From the NCBI GenBank assembly GCA_028023455.1, contig JAQFVV010000284.1, positions 818,246 through 882,245 on the forward strand: a stretch of 64,000 bases of DNA, in the 5' to 3' direction. This document shows positions 1 through 12,800 of this stretch, piece after piece. The position numbers and the translations under genes are program-made. The stretch's first letter is position 1. Every line of letters begins with the position of its first letter. This DNA comes from Epiperipatus broadwayi. Lineage: Eukaryota; Onychophora; Udeonychophora; Euonychophora; Peripatidae. Under the pieces are notes generated by a model, which saw only the letters and a list, made by a program, of their open reading frames with translations, was not told the origin of the DNA and did no database searches.

Positions 1-464
1 TTTCTACTAGGTACCTCCCAGACATTTGACAATGTAAAGATGCTCTCTCATGGCTAACTTCAAATTCATTTTCCTCAATAACAATGTCACCATTTTTCTT
101 TTTGGCAATATTCTGTGTCCATACTCAGTAATTTTTTCCATTTCTTAATATCATTAATTAAATATTCTAAACAACTTTTACTTATAAAAATATTATAACA
201 GATAATTGCAGGGTTTCACACTTTTCCGAACTATGCATAGTGTAGTTTTAACTTCTATATCAGTTTTTATTTCTGCTATTTTGCCTGTCTACATTTAACT
301 TAGTTTTTACATTGCCTGATCTCTATTTTAGTGCCAATTTATACATGATTTATTTGTTTCAAAAGTCTCTGTTTATTGATCCCGCATTCATTCCTTATAT
401 GTAATTTTTTTTACTAATTTTTAGTTTCAGGTATCTTGTGTTCTTATCTAATATTTAGGTATGC
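1..464. other. unassigned AT-rich DNA
   Basis: No ORF, repeat copy or RNA motif is recognised here. It leads into the TA/TG microsatellite that borders the retrozyme array. Confidence 0.5.
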
Positions 465-517
<53 letters not shown>

Positions 518-518
518 A
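465..518. repeat. (TA)n(TG)n microsatellite
   Basis: About 28 bp of alternating TA followed by about 26 bp of alternating TG. It directly abuts the first retrozyme unit, the same arrangement as at most element borders in this window. Confidence 0.95.
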
Positions 519-611
519 TAGTCAATAGATGGAGCTTAACTAAGAACTTCAAACAAGCGTATTTTTGTTTACATAAACATCAGAGTCAGAATTAAGTGTC
601 TCTATCGTTGG

Positions 612-666
612 CTCCACCCTCAGATCAGCTGCTTTCAAGCTGATTTGCTATCATCAGTGAAGGATA
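612..666 (-). ncRNA. hammerhead ribozyme, retrozyme unit 1
   Basis: Read on the minus strand: CTGATGA, a 3-bp stem II (AGC/GCT) with a 6-nt loop, then GAAA, a short stem III and the cleavage site. Predicted cleavage falls between 623 and 622. The palindromic stem III of unit 2 is altered here by one base (CAGCTG followed by C rather than A on the plus strand), which weakens the core next to GAAA. Stem I pairs CCTTCA with TGAGGG. Confidence 0.75.
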
Positions 667-1023
667 GGAGTTAGAAACTAGTCCTAAACACTAACTCTAA
701 GCATTTATTCAACAAGTTTCTATCAGTTTTTGCAGGCATGAATTTTTTAGACACGTAAATGTCTTCAAACTCAGCTTATCAAGCCAGATAGCTATATGAG
801 TCTGATATCAGTTCAGTTTCTCTACATAGTCAAAGCTTCTGCAATATATATCATTGCAAGAAAACTTAAAGGTACATTTATGAAAAACAAAAACAAGTTT
901 TATATACGTAAACTTGCTATCGCTTGTATTTATGGTCAATAGATGGATCTTTACCAAGAACTCCAAACAAGCATATTTTTTTACATAAACTTCCGAGTCA
1001 CAATTAACTGTCTCTTTCGTTGG

Positions 1024-1078
1024 CTCCACCCTCAGATCAGCTGATTTCAAGCTGATTTGCTATCATCAGTGAAGGATA
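1024..1078 (-). ncRNA. hammerhead ribozyme, retrozyme unit 2 (intact core)
   Basis: The best-preserved ribozyme of the array. On the minus strand: stem I strand CCTTCA, CTGATGA, stem II AGC/GCT, GAAA, palindromic stem III ATCAGCTGAT, C17, then stem I strand TGAGGG. All six stem I pairs form (one G-U). Cleavage is predicted between 1035 and 1034. Stem III is self-complementary with almost no loop, so the motif should work best as a dimer, as known for Penelope and retrozyme hammerheads. Found by reading the core and checking the three stems; no folding program was run. Confidence 0.88.
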
Positions 1079-1435
1079 GAAGTTAGAAACTAGACCTAAA
1101 GACTAATTCTAAGTGTTTATGCAACAAGTTTCTATCAGTTTGCAGGCATGAAGTTTTTAGACACATAAATGTATTCAAACTCAGCTTATCAAGCCAGATA
1201 GCTATATGGGTCTGATATCCGTTCAGTTTCTCCACATAGTCAAAGCTTCTGAATTATATATCATTGCAAGAAAACTTAAAAGTATATTTATGAAAAACAA
1301 AAACCAGTTTTATATACGTAAACTTGCTATCGCTTGTATTTATGGTCAATAGATGAAGCTTTACCAAGAACTCCAACCAAGCGTATTTTTGTTTACATAA
1401 ACGTCAGAGTCAGAATTAACTGTCTCTTTCATTGG

Positions 1436-1489
1436 CTCCACCCTTAGATCAGCTGATTTCAAGCTGATTTGCCATCATCAATGAAGGAT
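1436..1489 (-). ncRNA. hammerhead ribozyme, retrozyme unit 3 (mutated core)
   Basis: Same architecture as unit 2, but the core reads TTGATGA instead of CTGATGA and one stem I pair is lost (TAAGGG opposite CCTTCA). Stem III ATCAGCTGAT and C17 are kept. The loss of the invariant C suggests this copy is slow or inactive. The site corresponding to cleavage is between 1447 and 1446. Confidence 0.75.
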
Positions 1490-1891
1490 AGGAGTTAGAA
1501 ACTAGACCTAAACATTAACTCTAAGTGTTTATGCAACAAGTTTCTATCAGTTTGCAGGCATGAATTTTTTAGACATGTAAATGTCTTCAAACTCAGCTTA
1601 TCAAGCCAGATAGCTATATGGGTCTGATATCAGTTCAGTTTCTCCACATAGTCAAAGCTTCTGCAATATATATCATTGCAAGAAAACTTGAAGGTACATT
1701 TATGAAAAACAAAAACAAGTTTTATATACGTAAACTTGCTATCGCTTGTATTTATGGTCAATAGATAGAGCTTTACCAAGAACTCCAAACAAGTGTATTT
1801 TTGTTTACATAAACATCAGAGTCAGAATTAACTGTCTCTTTTGTTGGCTCCACTCTCAGATCAGCTGATTTCAAACTGATTTGCTATAATC

Positions 1892-2370
1892 ACTTTTTGG
1901 TAAAGCTCCATCTTTTGCTCGTAAATACAAGCTATAGCAAGTTTACATATATAAAACTTGTTTTTGTTTTTCATAAATATACCTTTAAGTTTTCTTGCAA
2001 TAATATATATTGCAGAAGCTTTGACTATGTGGAGAAACTGAACGGATAAAAGAGCCATATAGCTATCTGGCTTGATAAACTGAATTTGAAGAGATTTACA
2101 TGTCTAAAAAATTCATGCCTGCAAACTGGTAGAAACTTGTTGCATAAACGCTTAGAGTTAGTGTTTAGGTCTAATTTCTAACTCCTATCCTTAACTGATG
2201 ATAGCAAATCAGCTTGAAATCAGCTGATGTGAGGGTGGAGCCAACGGTGACTCTGACGTTTATATAAACAAAAATTTTCTTGTTTGGAGTTCTTGGTAAA
2301 GCTCCATCTATTGACCATAAATACAAGTGATAGCAAGTTTACATATATAAAAGTTGTTTTTGTTTTTCAT
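1892..2370 (+). mobile_element. inverted retrozyme unit and partial second unit
   Basis: From about 1892 the sequence is the reverse complement of the 521-1891 units: one full monomer to about 2316 and the start of another to about 2370, where it meets a TA array. The switch happens inside a unit, near the ribozyme of partial unit 4. Transcription of the whole locus would give a long hairpin RNA. It may reflect template switching or recombination. Confidence 0.85.
2186..2240 (+). ncRNA. hammerhead ribozyme in inverted unit, C17 lost
   Basis: On the plus strand: CTGATGA (2195-2201), stem II AGC/GCT, GAAA, palindromic stem III ATCAGCTGAT, then G at 2229 where C17 is expected, then TGAGGG. A hammerhead cannot cleave after G, so this copy should be inactive. 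One base of the upstream stem I strand also differs (CCTTAA). Confidence 0.8.
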
Positions 2371-3375
2371 ATATATATATTGTGCCCTTTTCTGTAGGTC
2401 ATAAATAGTCAATTACATTAAATTACTAAAAATTTTAAATTTTGGAATATGTTCTTTTAATATGTTAACTATATTTTGTTAATTATGTTATAAAGTACAA
2501 TTTGAAGCTAAAGAAAATATGTAGTATATAAAATTATAGTGAATCATTTAAAAATAGTTATGTAAAGTTTTAAATATTGTTGCATATAGTTGCAAAAGCT
2601 GGACATATTAAATGACTCAGCTATAAATAGTTAAAAGTATATTTAAATGTTAAATTTTAATAGTTTAAAACTTATAGTTAATAAATGTTATATTTAAATT
2701 TATAAAATTATATTTGATAATCACAATTAAAATCGTATATTTAAAAAAAAAGCTTTATGATAATGAAATTGTATTTAGTTCTATATTTTCCAAATTATTT
2801 TTCCAAATTTTTATAATTATATTATGGAATATAATAAAGTGTTGCAATTTTATTAATCTAGACAGAGAAATAGATTGAAAATCGTCTGTCTCAATTCTAT
2901 ATTGATCATGTGACTTTTAATACATGGTTAAACACACACGCTTCTTTGAATTAATAACAAAGTTTGAATATTTAAAAATTGTATTATGGAATTGAATAGA
3001 ATTATTATCTGTCATAGAAGCAAATATTAGAATATTAAACAGTAGTTATAAAATGTTTCTAAATGTTTTATAAGGCATTTTAAAGACGAATACAGTTAAT
3101 AAAAAAATTAAATATTTTGTTTAAATAAAAATAGATAAATTGAATATTAAAAGTGGATAAATTTGTTAAATATTGTTTTTAAAAAGTTATTTTTAAAATA
3201 TTTAATCAATTTAGTGAAGTAATAATTGATTTAAAAGTAATAATTAAGTAATATTTTTAAGTTTTATTACATCATAATTTTTATTTTGAAATTTAATTCT
3301 GTAAAACTGAAATATGTAAATTTAATCTCAAACTAAAAGTGAGAATCAACCAATCAAATGATGTATTCTCTGGAA

Positions 3376-3383
3376 TATAAATA
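3376..3383 (+). promoter_or_regulatory. TATA box of R1 copy 1 (candidate)
   Basis: TATAAATA followed by CCGAT, about 1 kb into the repeat. The same TATAAATACCGAT block sits at the matching place in copy 2 (9825-9832), preceded in both by ATGTATT. Conservation in an otherwise drifting repeat suggests a promoter. Confidence 0.5.
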
Positions 3384-5063
3384 CCGATTGCATGGCGGGT
3401 ATCAGGGAAGATTAATAATGTATTAGAGGAGATTGAAATGTATTAAAGGTAGCTTAATAATATCAGAAGCTATCCAGGTGATTATACTTTAAATTTTATT
3501 ATTTAGTCAATTTGTAGTGCTCTCTTATAATTCATTTATAAAAACTAATAGAATAGTTTTAAAATACTTTGAAACAGAGAGTTTTAAAATAATATATATT
3601 TAGAAACTTCATTAAAATGATTTGCTAATTTTTTAAAAGTTTACTTACCAGTATTATTTTATTTAAGTTTAACCCAAAACTCCGCAATAAAAAATTGATA
3701 TACTACGGAATAAAATATATATAAATTATAAGAATATAAAAATGCATAGAATGTTTATTGATATTATTTTATTAATGCTTCACCAGAGAACTGTTTTAGT
3801 ACATAAAAAACACTGTACGGATATTATACGGGTGCAATGGAAAGCTATTTGCCTTCTAAAAAAAAATTGAGATGCATTATTATTTATAAGCTTATTCAAG
3901 AATTTAAAAAAAAGAATAAGATACTTATATCTTATGAATTGTTTATAGAATATCATAATGAAAGGAATAAAATGTTTAGTCCTTTTTGAAGGAAACATTT
4001 CTTAAAAAATATTTTTTTTTTGCAAGAATTAAAGAAGGGACTCAAGGAGGATACAGTACTGAAGTGTTTTGATATTTAAAACTTCTAGTCTCAGGAGTAT
4101 TAAAAAACGCATTTTTTAGAAATATTTGTTTAAAAAACTTTATTAAGAATAAAAACTTCTATATAAAAAAAGAATAAACATATAGTAAATGAATAAAAGA
4201 TGGATCCATGAAAATACATATAGTATGTAAAATTTTACCGGATAACTTAAGTTAAATTGAACGGAGTGATGCATCAGATAGCCGGCAGAGAATATTTAAG
4301 AAGCTTTGTGGAATTAATTTTGAAACATTATGATTTTTAATAATTATCATTCTGAACAGTAAAACCTAGGATTATTTTACTTATAAACCTTACTAAAATG
4401 GATTAATAATTTTTATTTTAAAACTTTAACGCGCTTTGAGGAGGACATTTTTAAAAAAGTCTGGAGAAAATAATAAACATTTTTTTTTTAACTTTATCAT
4501 TACTCAAGTAAAAGTTAATGGAGGAAATACGTAATTATAGTTTTTATTTTTTTTATTTTATTAACTTAGCTTAAATGTAAATTTTCTATGTTTTTTATAA
4601 GATTAAAAAAACATAAAACATTAATTTGTTAATAACATAAAATTTTATAATATAATAATCTAATAATTTAGATAAGAATATTTGTTTGTCGTTGAATAGC
4701 TACTATATCCCACTCGATGGTGCAGTTTTCACACTTAAACTATAAAATATGATCATTCCTGGGCCGTTAATTATAATCATTTTGATGTGTTTTTTGTAAT
4801 GTGAAAATAAAAACAAAAGAAAATCATCTTTTTTAAATATTATTTAATTTTAAATATTATTTTTTATTAACGTATACAAATTAAATGATAATAATAAATG
4901 TAAAATAAAATAAACAAATTACAATTTGATTCATCTTTTTTAGTTTGCTTTTTATTAGAAAAATCAATTTTCTATCAGAGATTTTTTTACTGGGGTTACG
5001 GCTTTTTTTTTTGTTGTTTACCACTATTTTTTATTTCAAATAGAATGACAACTAAAAGTAAAA

Positions 5064-5146
5064 GTTTAGGTTTAGGGTTTGTTTTAGGGTTAGGTTTAAG
5101 GTTAGTTTTAGGGTTAGGGTTAGGTTTAGGGTTAGGTTTAGGTTAG
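5064..5146. repeat. interstitial telomere-like TTAGGG tract
   Basis: About 80 bp of TTAGGG, TTTAGGG, TTAGG and close variants in one orientation, inside the extra segment of R1 copy 1. TTAGGG is the telomere unit of most animals outside the arthropods. The mix of units suggests an old, decayed insertion or a repair scar. Confidence 0.85.
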
Positions 5147-8100
5147 TGTTCTGCTGTTTGTAATGCTAAAATAAAAATATCCAAATCGTATTTTTGTAAA
5201 TATTTTTTTTTACTAACATCTATAACATAAATGATCACTATAAATGTAAACTATATTAAACAAAGTATAACAGTAGTCGGAGAAAAGAAAAAAAACTAAA
5301 ACTTTTTAATCAATGACAAATATATATAATAAAATGTTTATAATATATGTTTTTATGACATTTAAAAAAAAACATGTACAATTGTACTTTTCTTATGGGA
5401 TATTTTTGTGTTAACGCTCTTTTTTATTTCAAAAATATACACACATTACAACTTCTTTGTCTTGTGGAATGTTATGAACAGTACGTTACTTGACTTGTTA
5501 CCTAATTCCAACTCACTTTATACATATACCTCGTCAACATTTACTACTTAAAAGTTCAATACACTATGATGTAAAAAGTCTGTTAATTATTACTTTACAA
5601 AATCTGAACATTTCAATACTTTAAAATAAAAAAAATCCAATGAAAACAACATTTCCATCCAATTCAAAAAAACACACCCTCTCCCAAAGCTGTAACCATT
5701 TTATAAACTGTGCAAATTCAGAAAATGTATTTGCTGCATAAAACATACATTCTGTACTGCGACGCAACATAGTGGCCTGCAATCTGTAGCACAACAAAAA
5801 AGTTGTATTATAGAAAATGCGGGTTTGAACATGTTGGCTGCGGTAATGACATTTTTATGTGTTTTAGCACGAAAACTGAGCCATCCAGTGGGATATGGGG
5901 GCTCTTCAATGAGTACCGAATATTTTTTAAATAAAACATATGGATGTGTATTTTCTTTATGTATGCGATGTTCTATATCCAGTGGATGGAGAAAGCCTAC
6001 TAAAATGATGACCAGATAAAGGTTATTTGGTAATAGTAATGAATATTTATAATTTTATAATGTATATTCCTTGTTTTTTTCTTTTAGATTATCTATGAAT
6101 AGTAAGAATGAAGTGTAAATGTTTAATTATATGTAAACGCATTTTTTATACAACATTTTAAAAACATTTGAAGATTAGGGTTTATTTGGAAATATGCATA
6201 CAATGATTTTTATATTAGTGATATAGTCCAATATAGTAACAAATATTTGTGTGATTCTTTTTAAAACTTTCATGTTAGGATATTCAAATATTATCTGATT
6301 AGGTTGTATATGATTAAGCATACAGAATAATGAAACATACTTTTCTTGTGGAACAGTGCGATTGTTTTTTAAATTGTCAGTGAATTTTATTTATTGTTTT
6401 GTAAATGCAGATAGTTCAGATAGTTATTTTATCGATGAAAGATGTGGAAAATCTTGAGAAATATTAATGAGTTAGTGGCTTGGAAGTACTTGGGTAAACA
6501 GCAAACCAAAATGATGTTTTAAAAATAGGATGATATAAGGGATGTGAATAATACTTATAGTCTTTGTGTAGATATCAGCATAGTTAACAAAGCCCTATGA
6601 CTGGTACACATTTTATTTGGACAGTGTTTATATTCTTTAGATATTTGACATTTTAAATAAAGCTGAAGAAATAGGTTTAGCATCATTTATGTATTGGAGG
6701 ATATTAGACAGGGAAAGGTCATACCTCCGTTTTTTGTTAATGCACTGTGCCATGATTTTTGTGATATATTTTCTGAGTTATACTCTAGCTTTCTTCCTTA
6801 ATCCTATGCATCTATTTCACTGTCTATATTTCATGTAACTGCATCATTCAATAAGATATTTTGAAAAGAAATGGTAAATAATTTAGAACTTAGGTTATGC
6901 TATAAGTTTTGTATAAGATTGGTTTATTTGTTTAGAAGGAATAGAATTTTATAACTTGAAATTGAAGGTCCAATGAATCCTAAGGAAAGGAAAAAATCAT
7001 AGAATATGTTTGTTTTTTTTAATTTATTTCAGAAATGAAATATAATTTTTTTAGATTAGAGTATCTAAAACAAAAATTTTTTTTTTTTAAATGTTAATAT
7101 TTTTTTTGAATGCTTTATTATTATTTTTAAAAAAATAAGTATTGCATATTTTTAAAATACAATAGTATAAAATAAATGATATAAAGAATAGGCATAGTAT
7201 AATTTTTATTTATTGAATAATAGGAATATATCGATGGTTACATTTATATCATACCAAAGTAAGGCTAAATGGGAATATGTTGTGTTTAGTAAACAAAGTG
7301 TAATAAGTGATATCTACTAAAATCTAGTAATGAATTTTTGGATAAATATTTTATGTAACATCTTTGACATTGCAAGATGAAAATTCATTTAATTTTATTT
7401 TGAGAAATCCATACTCATTATAATGTTGATTTGTTTTCTGTAGAATGTTTTCCTACGAATGTGTTTTAAGAAAAGTATAGTTTAATAATATTAAGGATGG
7501 GATATTTTAATAAAATAAATAAATATATTTGTAATGAGTTAACCATAACAAGAAACCAAATGGTAACATTTTATTTTGTCTTAAGTCTATACTGAATATA
7601 AATTATTTTTATAACCCAATAAATGAAAATGTAAAGTATAAAATAAGGATATCCATTGAAAATAGTGTACATAAATGGTTTATTTTATTTTGTTGTTATT
7701 AATAAATTTTGTTAAAATTTGTTTTTCAAAAATTTGGTGTCTGAATAGTTTATTTTTCCACTACTCTGCATGAAATCACAATATATTCATAATAATTGAA
7801 ACAAACATATAATTTTGCATAAAAAGATAAATAGAGAATTATTTTAAGAATTTAAATATTTTATTGGTATTCTTTTAATTAAATAATCATAATTTTACAT
7901 TATTTTATTGGTCATAAATAAGTTATCACAATAGTATATTAAATTTATATGCTAGCAGTTGCCACACACTTTTTGTTTATCAGATTATCATATGCTACCA
8001 CATATTTATTATATCATTATATGAAGATATAAGATCATATTATATTATTTTATTATAGTAATAAAAATATAGTGAAAAGAAAAGATATACAGAATTAGTT

Positions 8101-8360
8101 TATACAATGAAGAATATTATTATTATTTATTATTATTATTATTAGTTTGTGTAGTAGATTATGACATAAAATTTCCTTCTCATATTTTACTACCGTAAAT
8201 TTATTATCTTAGAATAAAATTTATGAACCTGAGATTTTATAGAGCTAAATTATAGTAGATAAAGATTGGGATTCAATTATTGGTTTAATCTTAGTGAGTA
8301 GGATTTATTAAAGTCGTAGGAATACTATAAGTTTATTTACTTAAAATTGTAATAGGGGGA

Positions 8361-8407
8361 TAGTGTTCTTATGCCATTGAGGTAGTATCCTGTAGGATAT
8401 TGGCTCA
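8361..8407. repeat. 47-bp conserved block of R1 (copy 1)
   Basis: Starts TAGTGTTCTTATGCCATTGA and ends GGATATTGGCTCA. It differs from 13697-13743 at a single base, while the surrounding R1 sequence has drifted strongly. It could be a functional site of the element (processing, packaging or enhancer) or a local gene-conversion tract. Confidence 0.75.
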
Positions 8408-8694
8408 GTGTAATCTTTCTTGTCACCTGTATTTTTACTTCCAAGTCTCATGAAAATATTAAATATTTATTTAATTTATTTTTTATAAACTGAACCTTAT
8501 TCATATTTTAAATTTGAGCTAGTGAAACATTTAATTTTAATGCTGAATATTTCATTTATTAATTATTAACTGAGCTAGAACCTGTTTTATTTTATATAAT
8601 ATACTGCCAGGAAGTGAGGATGCAAACGGCACAGGTTAGAATGAATATATATATATAATTATAAATTTTATTAAACGCCCATTATTATATTAAG

Positions 8695-8879
8695 TAATAA
8701 TTTACTAAGGCTGTAACCTTAGAAATAAGCGTCTGAAAAATACGAAGGTAGGGACCTCTATAGGTCTTAAAACACAAGCTTCTTCATAGCGTAAGCTTGT
8801 GTTTTAAGACCTATAGAAATCCCTACTTTCGTATTTTTCAGACGCTTATTTCTAAGGTTACAGCCTTAGTAAATTATTA
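8695..8879. repeat. 185-bp near-perfect palindrome
   Basis: Two ~87-bp arms (8695-8781 and 8793-8879) are near-perfect reverse complements around an 11-nt loop. It sits exactly between the end of R1 copy 1 and the TA run before R1 copy 2. It carries no ORF and no hammerhead core. It is best called a foldback or MITE-like element. Confidence 0.9.
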
Positions 8880-9824
8880 TATATATATTGTATCATTTTC
8901 TTTAGGTCAGAATAAACTTATTATATCAATTTACTAAAAAAAATTAAATTTAGGATGTTCTCTTGGTACAATGGTTATATTATATTGAGAATATTTTTAA
9001 AAGTTCAACTAAAGCAAGATAAAGATATTTAATGCCTTAAAATTGTGCTAAATGAATTTAAAACAGTTGAATAAAGCTAAATGTATTAACTGTATATGGT
9101 TCGGAAAACTGGCCATAATAAATAATGTAGCAATAAATCTTTAAAGTATGTATTAAAAGATGAATTTTAATAGGTAAAACCTGTAATTAAATGAATATTA
9201 TATTTTATAGTATAAATTATATTTAATATTATATGTTTTAAAAGTAGTCTTTGTGGCAGGGAAATTTATATTTAATTTTATGGTTTCAAAATTATCATTT
9301 CAAAATTATATTATTATATTATTTCTTTAATGTAATAATTGTTGCAATTAAATATTTAATATTTTCAGACAGAATTTGATACAGTATGTCTCGGTTGTAA
9401 GTTATGTGACATGTATACAGTTATACATACGTGCTTACTAGTGTTTGTGTTAACAAAATTTTAAAAATTACATTAAAAATTACACTATAGAATTGAAGAT
9501 ATTTCTTTATCTATCACAAGAGAAAATATTAAAATTAGTTATCATTAAATGTTTAAATAGTTTTATAAAACGATTGCAATTACATTAAAAATAAAAGGTG
9601 GAATAAATTGATAAAATAATGTTTTAAAAGTCATTTTAAATTGTTTAGTTATTTTTAATAAAGGCTAAAATTGATTTAAAATTAATATTTTAAGTAATAT
9701 TTTTTAAAATAAGAATGAGTCATAATTTTATTTTTGATTTTAATTATGTAATATCAATGTTATATGTAAATTAAGATGTCAGGTGAAAGCATAATCCACC
9801 AATTAAATGATGTATTTATTTGGG

Positions 9825-9832
9825 TATAAATA
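9825..9832 (+). promoter_or_regulatory. TATA box of R1 copy 2 (candidate)
   Basis: TATAAATA then CCGATG, in the same relative place as in copy 1. Confidence 0.5.
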
Positions 9833-12800
9833 CCGATGCACAATTATTTTCAATGTGCTTCTTTTAAAATTTTTGTTTTCTATTTTTAAAAAAATCTGCT
9901 TTTGTAAATTTAATCAGTTTTAAATTAGTCAATTCAGTGCTATAATAGTTCTCTAATAATTTATTTGCAACTGAGAAGTATATCAAATTAATTATTTTTG
10001 CAAAGAGAGTATTATAAATCAATTATAAAAATTATTATCTAAATTATGCAGTGATAGAAAGCTAAATTCCCTTACCAGACTTTTGTCGAAACTAATTAAA
10101 TGTCGCATTAAAACATAGAACTACCAGGAAAAAATACCGAATTGTTTAAAAGGATTTTGAAAGTAAAAACTATATTTAGAATTATAATATTAGTAACTTT
10201 AATGGGAAGAATTATTTTATTAATTAAAATTTATATTGGACATTGTATGAAGAGTTGAACAAGAAAGCTAATTGGAAATTTAAATTAGCTACACATTTTC
10301 TTTTGGAAAGATAGTCAGTCATATTAGAAACTGAAAATAATACGATAAAACTTTTAAAAAATCTTTCAATAAGAGGAAAGTAAAATTATGTTAAGATAAA
10401 AATGCAGAAAATGTTTTTATTTTTGAAGAGAACATTATCAAATTATTTAAAACTGTCATAAAGTAATGGTTAAATGGAGACTTTTATTTTAAAAAACGTA
10501 TGTAATAGGTCTATACTATATTTTAAAAGACTACACACATTATTATTATAATTTTGGAAAAATAGATAATTGGAACTAATAATGGAAATAAATATACTTG
10601 GATAAATAATGATAAATATCCTGACAAATAAACCTTATATCTGATGGAATTATGAATGCTAAATAAGTAATTATTAATTCTGAAAAATATTTTTAAGAAT
10701 GCGCAAAAATCATAACTGGACACCTGAATTTATATAGCCATGTCAAAGACACTGCAAGCTGGCATAGGATCCCAAGGAAGAGAAACTTCGAAATATTATT
10801 TTAAAATATTATAAATTTAAACTATTTCAATAATCACTGTTCTGAATAATAGAGACAATGAACTATTAATTTTACAAACTTTTTCAGAACAGATCAGTAA
10901 TTATTTTTGCTAATATTTTTAGATTTCTAGACATCGATTTTCTTATTTTTTTTATCATTTATTTTAAACTTCGTTCATCGTGTTGGAAGGAGTCTACAAA
11001 GAATGCGTTTAATTTTCGGGGAGGAGAAATTTTGTTTTCATCATCAAGCGTTTGAACAAAAAAGCATAGCAACAAGGGTTGGTGGTTTTAATCACTCCTC
11101 AAGAGTTTTTTTTTAAATAAAAAAAACTTCAAGGAAATAAAACATTTTTTTTTATTTTTTTGTTTGTGTAAAGAACATTCATCCTAGAAGTTATATGTAA
11201 ATATGTCTTTGATTCATTTTAAAAATTAACCCTAGTATTAATTGTAATGTTATTTAATAATTAGAATAAGATAGGTACATAAAGATTAATTATTCACTAA
11301 TAAATATTATAGTTTTATAAAAGATATTTTGATAATTTTAAGTAAGTTAATCTATTAAGTATGATAGTAATAATGTATGTTATACTATGCAATGTTTATT
11401 TTTTAAAAAATTATGAACCAGAAGACATCATATAAGTGATTGACAAGTAGATATCACTTAGGTAATAGTTGTGGTAATTGATATTTTTTATGATGTATTT
11501 TTTTTTGTAGATTATCACTGAATTATAATGTTGAAGTATGAATGTATGGGCTATGTGTGAACGCATTTATACACACATAAAACTTATAAAAGTTAGACTT
11601 TATTTATTGTAAAGATATGCATACTTTTATTTCATATTACTGGTATAATCTAACTTAGTAATGAATAATTATATGATTCTTTTATAAAGAACTTTAGTAT
11701 AAAGTATGGATAAAAGTCTTTTGTATTTTGTTCAAGAATATTTGATAGGAAAGTGAAATAACCTTTTTCTTGTTGATCAGTTGAGATCGTTATATTTACA
11801 GGTGAGTTTTATTTCTTGTTTTGAATATGTTGTTAGTATCATTGTCGATGTAGATTGATAATCTATAGGAAAATTTATACAAGGTAGTGACTTGGTAGTA
11901 ATTTAGTCATGAAACCAAAGAGATACTTTAATGTAGGATTTTGTTATGGGAACAGGAATAAACCTTATGATCTTATTAATTATGCAGGTACAGATAACAG
12001 AGCACTGTAGCTTGTATATTTTCTGTGGACAGTGTTTATTTTATATTAAATATTGATGTTCCAGAAAGCTGAAGTAATCGCTTTAACATTGTTTATAGTG
12101 GAGGTCATGTCATGCCTCTATTTTATTGATACACTGTACCATGATGACTATCTAATATATGTACTATTGAGTTGAGACTCTAGTTTTTCCCTATACCTAC
12201 GCATCTGTTCGCTATCATGATTTTTCTAAAAGCATTACATCGTACAGTATTGTGTTTTAGATTGAAATGATAGATAATTTAGAGTTTAATGATTGTTATT
12301 TGAAATGAATAAGATAGGTTTGCTTACTTAGGAGGATTAACAAAATAAATGCAAATGGAATTGAGAATCAAAATAGAATTAAATATAAAGAATCATAGAA
12401 TATGTTCTATAGTTGTTGTTTTTTTTTAAATAAAATAAATTTCATGAAAGTATGTAAATGATAAATGGAGTTGTTCTCGAATTTTGAATAACTTTAAGTA
12501 TTTTAAAACTTATAGATATTGCATTTTTTTAAATGGATAGTGTATTAAAACAAAACAGTATAAGATAAAGTAGAGCTATATTTCATAGTTATATTTAATG
12601 GTCAATTAGATCGATACTAAGTAAGAGATATTATGTTTGACAATTTGATTATCAATGGTTTCCATTCATTTTGTTAATGAACCAAAATGAATATGTTTTT
12701 TGTTTAACAGTAACAACATTGTAATAAGAAACTATTTAGTGACTGAGAATAAATTACGAGATACATACTCGAATTGTTATTTTTGTATTTTTTGTTTTAT

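Larger units (their letters stand above)
521..1891 (-). mobile_element. tandem retrozyme array, 3.3 units of ~412 bp
   Basis: Three full direct repeats (521-934, 935-1344, 1345-1756; 414, 410 and 412 bp) and a partial fourth (1757-1891), each starting GTCAATAGAT. Units look about 90% or more identical by eye. Each full unit carries a hammerhead ribozyme on the minus strand, so a minus-strand transcript could be cut into ~412-nt monomers. Unit size, tandem layout, lack of an ORF and ribozyme type match metazoan retrozymes, non-coding retroelements that circulate as small circular RNAs. The array is immediately followed by an inverted copy. Short reading frames inside the units occur only because the units repeat. 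Activity is inferred, not shown. Confidence 0.85.
2381..8644. repeat. giant non-coding repeat R1, copy 1
   Basis: About 6.2 kb that aligns in order, with many small gaps, to 8889-13955. Shared landmarks are the start after a TA run (TGTGCCCTTTTCTGTAGGTC), a TATAAATACCGAT promoter-like block at 3376, a 47-bp block at 8361-8407, and the end near a TA run. Compared with copy 2 it has about 1.2-1.4 kb extra (roughly 4600-6050), including a telomere-like tract. There is no ORF over about 70 codons with any family resemblance. TG start, TATA box and lack of coding suggest a solo giant LTR or a non-autonomous element; neither is proven. Confidence 0.7.

Noticed and set aside
521-1891. CRISPR-like array
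   Set aside because: The ~412-bp units are contiguous, without unique spacers, in eukaryotic DNA; they are retrozyme monomers.
5825-6019. 64-codon plus-strand ORF in R1 copy 1
   Set aside because: Lies in the extra segment, has no counterpart in copy 2 and no recognisable domain.
8700-8879. Hammerhead in the 185-bp palindrome
   Set aside because: CTGAAAA and CGAAG occur but neither CTGATGA nor GAAA with a stem II can be found.
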